Source of the DNA: Rariloculus sp963665575
Lineage (GTDB): Bacteria; Pseudomonadota; Gammaproteobacteria; Steroidobacterales; Rariloculaceae
Direction of reading: 5' to 3'
DNA: 64,000 bases
NCBI GenBank assembly: GCA_963665575.2
Contig: CAXXDW010000006.1
Coordinates: forward strand, 930,001 to 994,000
The position numbers were made by a program, and so were the translations under genes. Below, piece after piece: positions 27,888 to 36,261 of the stretch (position 1 is its first letter; the number at the start of each line of letters is the position of its first letter). The notes under the pieces were generated by a model that had not been told where the DNA came from, searched no databases, and worked only from the letters and a program-made list of their open reading frames with translations.

Positions 27888-28445
27888 ATGACTGAGTTTC
27901 ACCGTGAAAGCAAGGTTGACGCGAGCCGGTTTCGCGATGGCATGGCGTTGCTGACGGGCGCCGTAAACATTGTCGCCACGCGTCACGGCGGCGTCAGAAC
28001 GGGATTGACTGCGAGCGCGGTCTGTTCCTTTTCAGCGGAACCACCGCGCCTCCTTGCGTGCATAAACTTCAGCGGCAACAGCTTCCAGCAGATCGCCGAG
28101 AGCCGCTGCATGAGTGTCAACGTGCTGGCACAGAGCCAGGAAGATCTGGCGAAGCGGTTCGCCAACATGCTTGGCGGCGAAGACGAGGATCGATTCGATT
28201 ACGGGAACTGGATCGAGTTGACCACCGGCGCGCCGGTGCTCGAGGAAGCACTCGCCGCTTTCGACTGCTCGGTTGAGGAAATGCTGGTCGCCCACACTCA
28301 CGCGGTAATCATCGGCGAGGTGAAGGATGTCCTCGTAAATGGCGGGATGAAGCCGCTGCTCTATTCGAACAGGGCGTTTACGACAACCAAGGGACAATAC
28401 GACGAGTTCCCGCTGGATTACATCATGGCGGAGGCTTGGTACTGA
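27888..28445 (+). CDS. Flavin reductase-like, FMN-binding domain protein
   Basis: 185-residue protein with the flavin-reductase split-barrel fold: FRDGMALLTGAVNIVATRHGG, GLTASAVCSFSAEPPRLLACIN and SRCMSVNVLAQSQEDLAKRFA are typical. Such proteins supply reduced flavin to two-component monooxygenases. The adjacent divergent hydroxylase binds and reduces its own FAD, so it is not an obvious client. ATG 27888 is used; GTG 27873 has a better-spaced GGGAAGAG site and would add five residues. Confidence 0.85.
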   Translation: MTEFHRESKVDASRFRDGMALLTGAVNIVATRHGGVRTGLTASAVCSFSAEPPRLLACINFSGNSFQQIAESRCMSVNVLAQSQEDLAKRFANMLGGEDEDRFDYGNWIELTTGAPVLEEALAAFDCSVEEMLVAHTHAVIIGEVKDVLVNGGMKPLLYSNRAFTTTKGQYDEFPLDYIMAEAWY

Positions 28446-28544
28446 CCTTGGGGCGGGACTGGCGACGAGCTTGCCCGAACGGCGTTCGGCGGTTGAAGAA
28501 CGCGGCAAATTCTGTATCGTGGCAAGATTCCTGGGGAGAAAAAC

Positions 28545-29369
28545 ATGGACAAGAATGAGTTGATGCGCGGCTGCTTGAGAGCCATCGTTGCGACGGCTGC
28601 GTGCATGCTTGTAGCGGTACCCGTCGCCGGGCAGTCGCGCGCGGATTTCGAAGGGACCTGGAGCACTACTGCAACACTGCCCGACGATCCCGCATGGGTC
28701 AGCGAGGACTACTTCTGTTTCTTTGGCTGCACGGTGGGACAGTACGAGCATTTTGGCAATTTGCTCGACGATCCGGCCAACGACGAGCGTCCGGTCGGGG
28801 CGCTTTCCGGGGAAGCCTCCGGCGTCGGCAGTGCGGACTTCCGGAACGCTCTCGTACCGTCGTTACAGGCGGACTGGGACAGCAGGACGATCGTAAACAA
28901 CCTCGACGACATCTGCTCCCCGTACGGCTACTTCGCCATTTCCGTTTCCGTCATGCCGTTGCGCGTCACGGTGCACGACGATCACCTTGAGCTCTTCTAT
29001 GAGACCCACGATTCCCAGCGGATCGTTCATTGGGCCGACAGCGCGCCTCCGCCCCCGGACGAACACCTCCATTTCGGCTACTCGCTGGCGCGTATCGAGG
29101 ACGGCGCACTTGTCATCGAGACATCGCATGTGGGCGTGGCGCCCTTCTATGTCGGGCAGGCATTGGGCCTCAAGCACAGCGATCAGCTTACGGGCGTTGA
29201 GAGGTACGTCCTGAGCGATGATGGACAGCAGCTCGACATGGTCTTGACGATCCAGGATCCGGAAGTTCTGGCAACCCCGCTGATGTGGTACAAGAAGTGG
29301 CGGCGGGCCGACGATCTCGCACTCGTTCATCACGATTACGACTGTTCATTCATTCCGGGACAGCGCTAA
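28545..29369 (+). CDS. Exported protein of unknown function, module B variant (copy 1)
   Basis: 274 residues with a signal peptide ending PVAGQ, then SRADFEGTWST. It has a central DDICSPYGYFAISVSVMPL, ALVIETSHVGVAPF, KHSDQLTGVERY and a closing QDPEVLATPLMWYKKW. It is a divergent form of module B in which GRWEGDTLVV has become DGALVIE. The gene at 30266 is a close paralogue, and the two read as products of a tandem duplication. The ATG at 28545 has TGGGGAGAA upstream. A module A gene follows 98 bp later. Function unknown; four conserved Cys (two in CFFGC, one near CSPYG, one in YDCSF) could form disulfides. Confidence 0.7.
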   Translation: MDKNELMRGCLRAIVATAACMLVAVPVAGQSRADFEGTWSTTATLPDDPAWVSEDYFCFFGCTVGQYEHFGNLLDDPANDERPVGALSGEASGVGSADFRNALVPSLQADWDSRTIVNNLDDICSPYGYFAISVSVMPLRVTVHDDHLELFYETHDSQRIVHWADSAPPPPDEHLHFGYSLARIEDGALVIETSHVGVAPFYVGQALGLKHSDQLTGVERYVLSDDGQQLDMVLTIQDPEVLATPLMWYKKWRRADDLALVHHDYDCSFIPGQR

Positions 29370-29467
29370 TCCGGCAAGCTTCAATAAACGCTGGCGTACC
29401 GGGCAGCCATCATGCATGCCCGGCGATGACAGCGATAGCACACAGCACATAGCACAGGGACACCAAG

Positions 29468-29914
29468 ATGATCAGCAACATCAAGAAAACAAACAGGCGG
29501 TACATTTCGGCACTCGCCGCAATTGCGGCGCTTGCGGCGGGAACGACCGTTGCACACCATGCCCCGTCGTCTGTCTACATTCTCTCAAGCGAGATCGAAA
29601 TAGAAGGTACGGTCACCGATTTTCGCTACAACAATCCCCACGTGCGGATCCATATCGACGTGGTCAACGAAAACGGCGAGATCGAGGCCTGGATCGCGGA
29701 GGGCGGAACGCCGAACATCATGCTTCGCAGCGGCTGGTCGCCTGAAACGTTCAAGGCGGGCGATCCGATCCATGTCCTCGGGCACCCGCCGAGGGAAGAA
29801 GGGAGCCGCTTCATTCACATGGTCGACGCGACGCTTCCCGACGGCACGGTCATGTATGGAGAAGATATCCGCGTCGACAGGGCGGCGGAACGTCGCAGAA
29901 ACCGCAATCGCTAG
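29468..29914 (+). CDS. Exported DUF6152-family protein (module A), mature His-His N-terminus
   Basis: 148 residues. The signal peptide (ISALAAIAALAAGTTVA) is followed directly by HHAPSSVY. Then EIEIEGTVTDFRYNNPHVRIHID, EGGTPNIMLRSGW and a C-terminal strand DGTVMYGEDI with a basic tail (RAAERRRNRNR). Same family as the genes at 17192 and 60405. It follows the module B gene at 28545 by 98 bp. A degraded copy of this gene lies at 31133-31209 after the second module B gene. Function unknown. Confidence 0.78.
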   Translation: MISNIKKTNRRYISALAAIAALAAGTTVAHHAPSSVYILSSEIEIEGTVTDFRYNNPHVRIHIDVVNENGEIEAWIAEGGTPNIMLRSGWSPETFKAGDPIHVLGHPPREEGSRFIHMVDATLPDGTVMYGEDIRVDRAAERRRNRNR

Positions 29915-29931
29915 CGATTGATACACGAAGG

Positions 29932-29954
29932 CGGCGACCCATGCCGGGTCGCCG
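29932..29954 (-). terminator. Relic hairpin matching the TonB-receptor terminator
   Basis: A 9-bp perfect stem (CGGCGACCC/GGGTCGCCG) with loop ATGCC, immediately beyond the TonB-receptor relic read on the minus strand. It resembles the hairpin downstream of the intact receptor (32062-32086) but lacks the following T-run, so it may no longer terminate. Confidence 0.5.
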
Positions 29955-29977
29955 GTTCCGACCGCTTCTCCCCGCTC

Positions 29978-30142
29978 CCGGAAGTCGTATCTGACGCACG
30001 CTCCGGCAATTCGCGGACCGTTGCAGACGACGCGGCGACGCAGCACATCCGGAACCATCGAGGTGATGCAGGTCTCATGCCGGCAGTTGTCGCATGACGA
30101 TTGGGCTGACCATTCGTCCCGCTCGTAGCGCATTGACTGCAT
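29978..30142 (-). pseudogene. C-terminal relic of a TonB-dependent receptor
   Basis: Read on the minus strand, this gives RYERDEWSAQSSCDNCRHET, then CITSMVPDV..., RRVVCNGPRIAGACVRYDF. It aligns without large gaps to the last 50 residues of the intact receptor at 32113-34599 (SYERDAWAAYLFCNNCADEV, YITSAVNN, RVVYNPPRTLGVRFRYDFE). The rest of the receptor is missing and the original stop is lost. Most of the stretch 29915-30265 is this relic and its hairpin; the remainder carries the promoter of the next gene. Confidence 0.75.
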
Positions 30143-30265
30143 GATTCAAGCGGATCGGTCCGGACCGGGCCCGACCATCGCTTGCCGGTATCGCCCGGGC
30201 AGTGGCGCGGGAGTTGCCGAGGGCAGACGAATCGGTATTGTTGCAACCAACATGGGAGGTGACGA

Positions 30266-31090
30266 ATGAACAAGACTGATCTGATCGCGGATTGCTGCAG
30301 AGTCATCGTCGCGGCGACCGCGTGCATGCTTGTAACGGTTCCCGCCGCTGCGCAGTCTCGCGCGGACTTCGAGGGGACCTGGAGCACCAGCGTGACATTG
30401 CCGGACGACCCGGCCTGGCTCAGCGAGGACTACTACTGTTTCTGGGGCTGCACGGTAAATCAGATGCAGCGTATGGGCGAAATGTTCGACGATCCGGCCA
30501 ACGACGATCGTTCGCTCGAGGAGATATTCGCGGAGTCCGACCGCATCGGGGACACGGACTTCCGCAACGCTCTAGTCCCGGCTGTGCAGGCGGACTGGGA
30601 CAGCAAGACTATCGTAAACAACCTCGACGACATCTGCACCCCGTACGGCTATTTCGCCATTTCCGTTTCCGTCATGCCATTGCGCATCACCGCGCACGAT
30701 GATCATCTGGAGTTCTTTTACGAGACGCACGATTCACAGCGAATCGTTCATTGGGCCGACAGCGCGCCTCCGCCGCCGGACGAACACCTCCATTTCGGTT
30801 ACTCCCTGGCTCGCATCGAAGACGGTGCGCTCGTCATCGAGACATCGCACGTGGGGGTAGCGCCCTTCTATGTCGTACAAGCGCTGGGGCTCAAGCACAG
30901 CGATCAGCTAACGGGCGTTGAGAGGTATACGTTCAGCGACGGCGGCGAGCAACTCGACATGGTCCTTGCTATCGAGGATCCGGAAGTCCTGGCAACGCCG
31001 CTGATGTGGCACAAGAAATGGCGGCGGGCCGATGATCTCGAACTCGTTCACCACGAGTACGATTGTTCATTCACGCCGGGGCAGCGTTAA
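30266..31090 (+). CDS. Exported protein of unknown function, module B variant (copy 2)
   Basis: 274 residues, same length as and a very close relative of the gene at 28545. Long shared stretches include IVNNLDDIC, PYGYFAISVSVMPLR, HWADSAPPPPDEHLHFGYSL and ETSHVGVAPFYV. Differences concentrate in residues 60-100 (CFWGCTVNQMQRMG versus CFFGCTVGQYEHFG), where the two copies have diverged. The signal peptide ends PAAAQ. ATG 30266 has a strong GGGAGGTGA site. The module A gene that should follow it is broken. Function unknown. Confidence 0.7.
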   Translation: MNKTDLIADCCRVIVAATACMLVTVPAAAQSRADFEGTWSTSVTLPDDPAWLSEDYYCFWGCTVNQMQRMGEMFDDPANDDRSLEEIFAESDRIGDTDFRNALVPAVQADWDSKTIVNNLDDICTPYGYFAISVSVMPLRITAHDDHLEFFYETHDSQRIVHWADSAPPPPDEHLHFGYSLARIEDGALVIETSHVGVAPFYVVQALGLKHSDQLTGVERYTFSDGGEQLDMVLAIEDPEVLATPLMWHKKWRRADDLELVHHEYDCSFTPGQR

Positions 31091-31114
31091 TCCGACAAGC
31101 TTCAGTAACAACCG

Positions 31115-31209
31115 TTGGCATACCAGTCGGTTGCATCCGACGCGCCGTCGTCGGTCTACATACTCTCAAGCCAGATCGAAATCGAAGGCGCCGTCAACGA
31201 ATTTCGCTA
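31115..31209 (+). pseudogene. Truncated DUF6152 (module A) relic
   Basis: The stretch reading APSSVYILSSQIEIEGAVNEFRY matches residues after the signal peptide of the module A protein at 29468 (APSSVYILSSEIEIEGTVTDFRY), after which similarity ends. The signal peptide is lost and the hallmark His-His has become Ser-Asp. The break lies next to a Phd/RelE toxin-antitoxin pair, which probably inserted here or accompanied the deletion. Confidence 0.7.
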
Positions 31210-31246
31210 CGGATCGGGCAAGTCTTCAAATGCCTGTAAGTCCGCG

Positions 31247-31573
31247 TTATCCCTGCAGCAAGCGGTGTTGCAGCAACGACTGCATGTCGCGCCGTCCATC
31301 TGCTACAAGTAGTACGTAGACGTTGTTTCCAATCACCCGGTAGACAATGCGGTAGGGCTTGAAAAAGACCTGACGGAACTCCCGAATGCCGAGTTCCAAC
31401 AGTTCCTTGGGGTAGGCGCCTCGTTGTGGGTGCTCGGACAGGCGCTGAAAGACCGCCTCGAATTTGTCGAGCACGAAGTCTGCCCGATCCGGCAAATCGT
31501 GCAGGCGGATATGGTCGCAGATCTCGCTGAGATCGCGCGCTGCGTCATCGGTCAACTGAACCGAAAACGACAT
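31247..31573 (-). CDS. RelE/ParE-family toxin
   Basis: 108 residues of the RelE/ParE fold: QLTDDAARDLSEICDHIRLHD, FQRLSEHPQRGAYPKELLELG, REFRQVFFKPYRIVYRVIGNNVYVLLVADGRRD. The last segment with paired Arg and the C-terminal helix (MQSLLQHRLL) fits YoeB/ParE-like mRNA or gyrase toxins; the target is not determinable. Start ATG overlaps the antitoxin stop by one base (TGATG), a normal antitoxin-first operon. Confidence 0.9.
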   Translation of the reverse strand: MSFSVQLTDDAARDLSEICDHIRLHDLPDRADFVLDKFEAVFQRLSEHPQRGAYPKELLELGIREFRQVFFKPYRIVYRVIGNNVYVLLVADGRRDMQSLLQHRLLQG

Positions 31574-31848
31574 CAGCGAGCCGGCTGCCCCTCCCTGAGC
31601 TGTGCGATCACAGCAGCGGCCTCGCTAACGTGACCGGCTTCGATCTGCCGGCTCCCGAGCGCGAGTATCTTCAGTAGAGCCAGAGTCTCTTGCGTTCGCT
31701 CGTAGCTTTCGATGTCCTGCAGGACAGCTTTTGCTTCACCGTTCTGAGTGATGACCAGTCGCTCTCCCCGGTCCGCCAGCGATCGCAACACCTCCGACGC
31801 GTGGGCTTTCAGATAACTGATCGACTTGACCTGACTCGACAGTTTCAT
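31573..31848 (-). CDS. Phd/YefM-family antitoxin
   Basis: 91 residues. Phd/YefM pattern: QVKSISYLKAHASEVLRSLADRGERLVITQNGEAKAVLQD, followed by a helical tail for toxin binding. ATG 31848 is preceded by GGAGGGAA. It pairs with the RelE-like toxin downstream. The pair sits inside the duplicated cassette region, between a truncated module A gene and the TonB receptor. Confidence 0.9.
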   Translation of the reverse strand: MKLSSQVKSISYLKAHASEVLRSLADRGERLVITQNGEAKAVLQDIESYERTQETLALLKILALGSRQIEAGHVSEAAAVIAQLREGQPAR

Positions 31849-32050
31849 GGATGTTCCCTCCGTTTGGACAGAATTTAGTCCAAAAACTGGTCGATGTGAA
31901 GTTCTCGCGGATCCGGCCAACGGCGTTCACGCTGTCCGGACCTGCCTCGGCGCCCGGCTGTTGGGTACGGGACGTTGCAGACCGCGTCGACAGCGCTGGG
32001 GCATGGGGCACGGCGACGCCACCGCGCGATTGATAGCGACCAACGTGAAA

Positions 32051-32086
32051 AGGGAAAAAAAGCGGCGACCCGGAGTGGGTCGCCGC
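32051..32086 (-). terminator. Rho-independent terminator of the TonB receptor gene
   Basis: On the minus strand a perfect 10-bp stem (GCGGCGACCC/GGGTCGCCGC, loop ACTCC) is followed by a run of seven T. It lies 26 nt past the receptor stop codon. The rest of 31849-32112 holds no recognisable gene. Confidence 0.85.
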
Positions 32087-32112
32087 CATACCGACGTTGT
32101 TGTCGGAGAGTG

Positions 32113-34599
32113 TTACTCGAAGTCGTACCGGAACCGCACGCCCAGCGTTCGCGGCGGGTTGTAGACCACGCGGCTAGGCTCGTTGTTTACCGCCGACGTG
32201 ATGTAGACCTCGTCCGCGCAGTTGTTGCAGAACAGATAGGCCGCCCAAGCGTCGCGCTCGTAGCTGATCGAGAAATTCGTGAGGTTGCGCTCGTCTGTGC
32301 GGTAGTAGTCGTCTGTCTGGAAAAGCGACGAGTATGCCGCGTCAGCGTAGCTGTACGACATTCTCGGCCGTACCGTTGCGCCGTTGTCGAGCGGAATCGC
32401 GTAATCGATCGCCATGTTCCACGAGAATTCCGGTGAGAACAGGTTGCTCGTCGCGGCCAGATCGATGTAGGCGGGGCTGTTGACATAATCGAAGCATGGA
32501 AAGATGTCGCCTGGGGCGAGTGTGTCGGGCGCCTCGCCGGGCCGACAACCGCGACGCAATTGACCGGGATTGATCACACTGGTGTCAAGCAATCGAATAT
32601 CGACCGTTGAGAATCCGCCGAGTGCGGAATCGACGAGACCGGCTCCGAAGTTCAGGCCGAAGTTGCCGAACTGCGCATCGATTTCGAGTTCGATGCCCTC
32701 GATCGTCGATTCGCCAACGTTGATGATGCCGTCGTTGTTGGAACGCTGACCTGGCTCGAACAGAATGTGGAAAGCCTCCTGCTGCATTTCCTGGTAATCC
32801 ATGTAGAACGCAGCCGCCTGAACCTGCATCCTGCCGTCGAGCAGCGTCGACTTGTAACCGAATTCGTAGTGGTCGACGATCTCGTTTTCAAAGCGTGTGC
32901 CGCCGTCCACGCCACCGGACTTGTAGCCCCGGGAATAGAAGCCGTAGATGAAGTGCTCGTCGCCCGGCGTCCAGTTCAGGCCGATTTTCCAGGTCGGCTC
33001 GTCTTCCTTGAACTTTGCACGATCTTGGTCGAGCGTGACCGCATTGAGACAGTTGTATGCGTCGAAAGGCGCCGGCCGGATGAACTCGGGGTCGCGACAC
33101 GGCCCCACAGGAATCGGCGGACCCCTATACCCAGGAGGGGCCTCCTGGTCCCACATGAGGTGTACCCGCAGATAGTTGATGTTGTTGTCCCAGGACATCC
33201 GTGCGCCGAACTCGAGCTCGAGCGTATCGGAGATGTCGTAGGTGAGCTGCCCGAACAGCCCCGCGTGCCGCTGGATCGTGTAGACGTCGGCCATTAGGCG
33301 CCGATGCGGCCGACGATCCTCCACTAGACACTCCTGTATTTGTCCGGTAGATGGTTGGTATCCGCAGGCGCCATTGAGCCAGGTGTCGGTCGCGACCTGC
33401 ACCGGCGTGAAGCGGTGATACCAGGCCGTGCCGACGATCCACGTCATCCGGTTGTCGGCTGGCGACAGCAGCGTGAACTCCTGGTTGTAATAGTCGTTAT
33501 CGGGCCCTACGTCGATGCGCCAGTGCTGGCCCGTGGCGCGCGTCGCATCCGTATCGCCGGTGGTGCGCAGGTCGTTGTCCTGGTAGCCGGTGCGCGAGTT
33601 GAACTGCAGGCCGTTCTGGAAGTTGTAGGTGATATCAAGGCTGAAGAGGTTGGTTACCGATTCCATGTAGCCGTCGCGTACGTTGTGGGCGAGCGTGTAC
33701 GGGTCAACGTCGGTGTCGTTAAGTTGGCTCTCGGAGTAAGCGTAGTATTGCGATTGACCCCAGCCCGAAGGGTCGAACGGGTTCCTGAAGCGTCTCGGAT
33801 TCGGCTGGTACGGGGCGTCGGAATCGCTCCAGATCGTGTTGAACTCGGCACGGCCGACCACGCTGAGCCGGTCATGGGGCTGGAACAGGATACTGGCGCG
33901 GAAGCTCTGGCTGTCCATGTTGCCCGGGTGGAGGCCGGTCTCCCAATAGGTGGGCGGACCCTGCTCATGAACGAGGTTGTTGTTGTAGTAGCTGTCGCGC
34001 GTTTCGTTGCTGAACGCAAAGCGCGTGGAGACGTTCTCGGTCAACGGCAGGTTGATGGCGCCGGAGAGCTTCGAGTCGGCATAGTCGCCCATCCTCGTTT
34101 CAATCCAGCCGTTGATGCCGTCGAAGTTCGGCCGTGCCGCATTGATCACCACGGCGCCGCCCGTCGAGGCCTGTCCGACAAATGTGCCCTGCGGTCCGCG
34201 CAGGATCTCGATCGAATCGACATCGAGGAAGTTCTGCTGGATAACGACGGTTTCGCCCGCGATCATGCCGTCCTTCATGACGACGACGCCGGGCTGGATG
34301 TTCGGGTTTCCGACGGCGTTGCCGACACCGCGGATATTGACCGACTGGATCGTGAATCCCTGGTAGTTGACGGTGAGATTCGGCGTCATGTTCTGCAGGT
34401 CTTCGACGGTCTGCAGCCTGTCCATATTTAGCTGAGCCTGCGTGAACACCTCGACCGAGATGGCCGTCGAGAGCTCCGACGCTGCGCGGCGCTCGGCCGT
34501 GACGATGACCTCCTCCAGTTGCGCGTAGCCTGCAACCGGCATGGTCAGTGCGATCGCTGCCGCCAGCGGCTGCAATCTTAATGGTCTGCTCAGTTTCAT
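32113..34599 (-). CDS. TonB-dependent outer-membrane receptor
   Basis: 828-residue TonB-dependent receptor. Signal peptide ending PVAGYA, then the TonB box region EEVIVTAERR, plug domain with LQNMTPNLTV and SIEILRGPQGTFVGQASTGGAVVI, and a 22-strand barrel finishing in aromatic RFRYDFE. The plug sequence and lack of an N-terminal signalling extension resemble receptors for organic molecules (FyuA/sucrose-like group) rather than classical siderophore regulators; the ligand is unknown. ATG 34599 is chosen before the signal peptide. It lies downstream of the DUF1552 operon on the same strand but behind a terminator, so it probably has its own promoter in 34600-34790. Confidence 0.92.
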   Translation of the reverse strand: MKLSRPLRLQPLAAAIALTMPVAGYAQLEEVIVTAERRAASELSTAISVEVFTQAQLNMDRLQTVEDLQNMTPNLTVNYQGFTIQSVNIRGVGNAVGNPNIQPGVVVMKDGMIAGETVVIQQNFLDVDSIEILRGPQGTFVGQASTGGAVVINAARPNFDGINGWIETRMGDYADSKLSGAINLPLTENVSTRFAFSNETRDSYYNNNLVHEQGPPTYWETGLHPGNMDSQSFRASILFQPHDRLSVVGRAEFNTIWSDSDAPYQPNPRRFRNPFDPSGWGQSQYYAYSESQLNDTDVDPYTLAHNVRDGYMESVTNLFSLDITYNFQNGLQFNSRTGYQDNDLRTTGDTDATRATGQHWRIDVGPDNDYYNQEFTLLSPADNRMTWIVGTAWYHRFTPVQVATDTWLNGACGYQPSTGQIQECLVEDRRPHRRLMADVYTIQRHAGLFGQLTYDISDTLELEFGARMSWDNNINYLRVHLMWDQEAPPGYRGPPIPVGPCRDPEFIRPAPFDAYNCLNAVTLDQDRAKFKEDEPTWKIGLNWTPGDEHFIYGFYSRGYKSGGVDGGTRFENEIVDHYEFGYKSTLLDGRMQVQAAAFYMDYQEMQQEAFHILFEPGQRSNNDGIINVGESTIEGIELEIDAQFGNFGLNFGAGLVDSALGGFSTVDIRLLDTSVINPGQLRRGCRPGEAPDTLAPGDIFPCFDYVNSPAYIDLAATSNLFSPEFSWNMAIDYAIPLDNGATVRPRMSYSYADAAYSSLFQTDDYYRTDERNLTNFSISYERDAWAAYLFCNNCADEVYITSAVNNEPSRVVYNPPRTLGVRFRYDFE

Positions 34600-34790
34600 A
34601 CCCCTGCTCCCTATACGATCTTTGTTATTGACGGATGGAATATACCCACACGCATAGACAATTGCCAACAATTATCGCCGCTGGTGGTGCCAAATGTTGC
34701 TTGTTCGCAACGATCAAAAAAATGTGCCCCGAGAAACCGGTCGGTCAGGGGCGTGACCACGAGCCGCCAACGAACTTCTGCGTGATTTCA

Positions 34791-34829
34791 TAAAATGACT
34801 GTGGCCGGCACAACGAGTACCGGCCACAG
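34791..34829 (-). terminator. Terminator of the ankyrin-DUF1592-DUF1552 operon
   Basis: A perfect 10-bp stem (CTGTGGCCGG/CCGGCCACAG) with an 11-nt loop, followed on the minus strand by an ATTTTAT stretch, 40 nt past the DUF1552 stop codon. Confidence 0.75.
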
Positions 34830-34869
34830 CGATGTCAGAAGCGTTGACTTCACGGGTGCCGTCGGCAAA

Positions 34870-36204
34870 TTACGCCTGCAGCGGCACCGAACCCGTGCTG
34901 TTGCCGATCGCCTCGGTCGGAATTCCGGCAACGTTGAGGATCGACACGAGCAGGTTCGACTGCGGCGTGCTCTTCGGCATCTGGATGTGCCGATGCGTGT
35001 CGAGCTTGCCGTGCGCACCGCCGACCACCATGCTCGAGAGGGGGTCCTTGCTGTGCACGTTGCCGTCGCCCATGCCGCTGCCGAAGAGCAGCATCGAGTG
35101 ATCGAGCAGGCTGCCATCGCCGTCCGGCGTATTGGCGAGCTTCTCGACGAAATCCGCGAACAGCGATACATGGTACGTGTTGATCATCGCGTGGTGGGAT
35201 TCCTGCTCGGGCTTGTAGCCATGATGCGAAAGCGCATGGTGCTGGCCCGGCACACCGATCTGCGGATAGGCGCGGTTGTTGAGTTCGCGTGACATCATGA
35301 ATGTCGTCACGCGCGTCGTGTCGGACTGGAACGCCAGTGCCTGCAGATCGAACATCAGGCCGACGTGGTCCGCGTAAAGCTCCGGGATATCCACCGGCGC
35401 ATCAGGCACGTCGAGCGTCATGTCTTCGGCGCGTGCCTCGAGATTGCCGATGCGGCGTTCCACTTCGCGCAGGTTCTCAAGGTAGTCGTCGATACGAACG
35501 CGGTCTTCGTGGCCGAGATCCTTCTGCAGGTGGCCGGCGGAACGCATGACTGCGTCGAGCAGGCTCTTGTCGGCTTGCATTCGCGCGACGCGCTCTTCCG
35601 GCGTACCGCCGTCGCCGAACATCCGCTCGAACACCACGCGCGGGTTGATCTGGTTCGGCAGCGGCGTGTCGGGCGAACTCCAGGCCATCACGTCGAGATA
35701 CGTGCAACTGCTCGTGCCGTCGCAAACGCCGATCATGTTGGAGTTGTCTTCGATGGCGAGTTGCATCGACGGCAACGGCGTGTCCTGACCGATCTTCTGC
35801 GCGATGAGCTGGTCGATCGTCGTACCCGCAGCGACGTCGGCGCCGCGCGTGTTCTTCGCGAGCGCTCCGCTGAGATACGTCGAATTGGACGTGGCATGCC
35901 CTGAGCCGGTCACGTTGTCAGGGCGCATCGCCAGGTTGCTGATGACGATCAGGTCGTCCTGGAAGCGCTCCAGTGGCTGCATGATCAGCTTGAGCGCGAA
36001 GTCTCTGCCGACCTGGTCCGGCACCCACTCCTTGAGGATGTAGCCGTGGGGCGTGTAGACAAAGCCGAAGCGCATCGGCGTCGGTGCGGCTGACTGCGCC
36101 ATGGCGGGTACCATCGCGTCGAGCAGCGGCAGGCCAACTCCGAGGCCCGCGGCGCCGTGCAGGAAGGTCCTGCGGGAAAGGTGCTTTCGGGAAAGGACTT
36201 TCAT
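34870..36204 (-). CDS. DUF1552 protein, Tat-exported
   Basis: 444 residues. Starts with a Tat signal (SRRTFLHGAAGLGVGLPLLDAM) and continues with the DUF1552 pattern: FGFVYTPHGYILKEW, LIVISNLAMRP, GSGHATSNSTYLSG, FERMFGDGGTPEE and the late DHSMLLFGSGMGDGNVHSKD, a sulfatase/phosphatase-like end. Its biochemical activity is unknown. ATG 36204 has GGGGAG upstream. It is the third gene of an operon with the ankyrin and DUF1592 genes (57-bp gap), a trio also seen in other environmental bacteria; a periplasmic complex is inferred. Confidence 0.85.
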   Translation of the reverse strand: MKVLSRKHLSRRTFLHGAAGLGVGLPLLDAMVPAMAQSAAPTPMRFGFVYTPHGYILKEWVPDQVGRDFALKLIMQPLERFQDDLIVISNLAMRPDNVTGSGHATSNSTYLSGALAKNTRGADVAAGTTIDQLIAQKIGQDTPLPSMQLAIEDNSNMIGVCDGTSSCTYLDVMAWSSPDTPLPNQINPRVVFERMFGDGGTPEERVARMQADKSLLDAVMRSAGHLQKDLGHEDRVRIDDYLENLREVERRIGNLEARAEDMTLDVPDAPVDIPELYADHVGLMFDLQALAFQSDTTRVTTFMMSRELNNRAYPQIGVPGQHHALSHHGYKPEQESHHAMINTYHVSLFADFVEKLANTPDGDGSLLDHSMLLFGSGMGDGNVHSKDPLSSMVVGGAHGKLDTHRHIQMPKSTPQSNLLVSILNVAGIPTEAIGNSTGSVPLQA

Positions 36205-36261
36205 TGATATCTCCCCAATCGTGTTGCGACGTCTATCTGGTCAATCGAATCGAACAAAATC

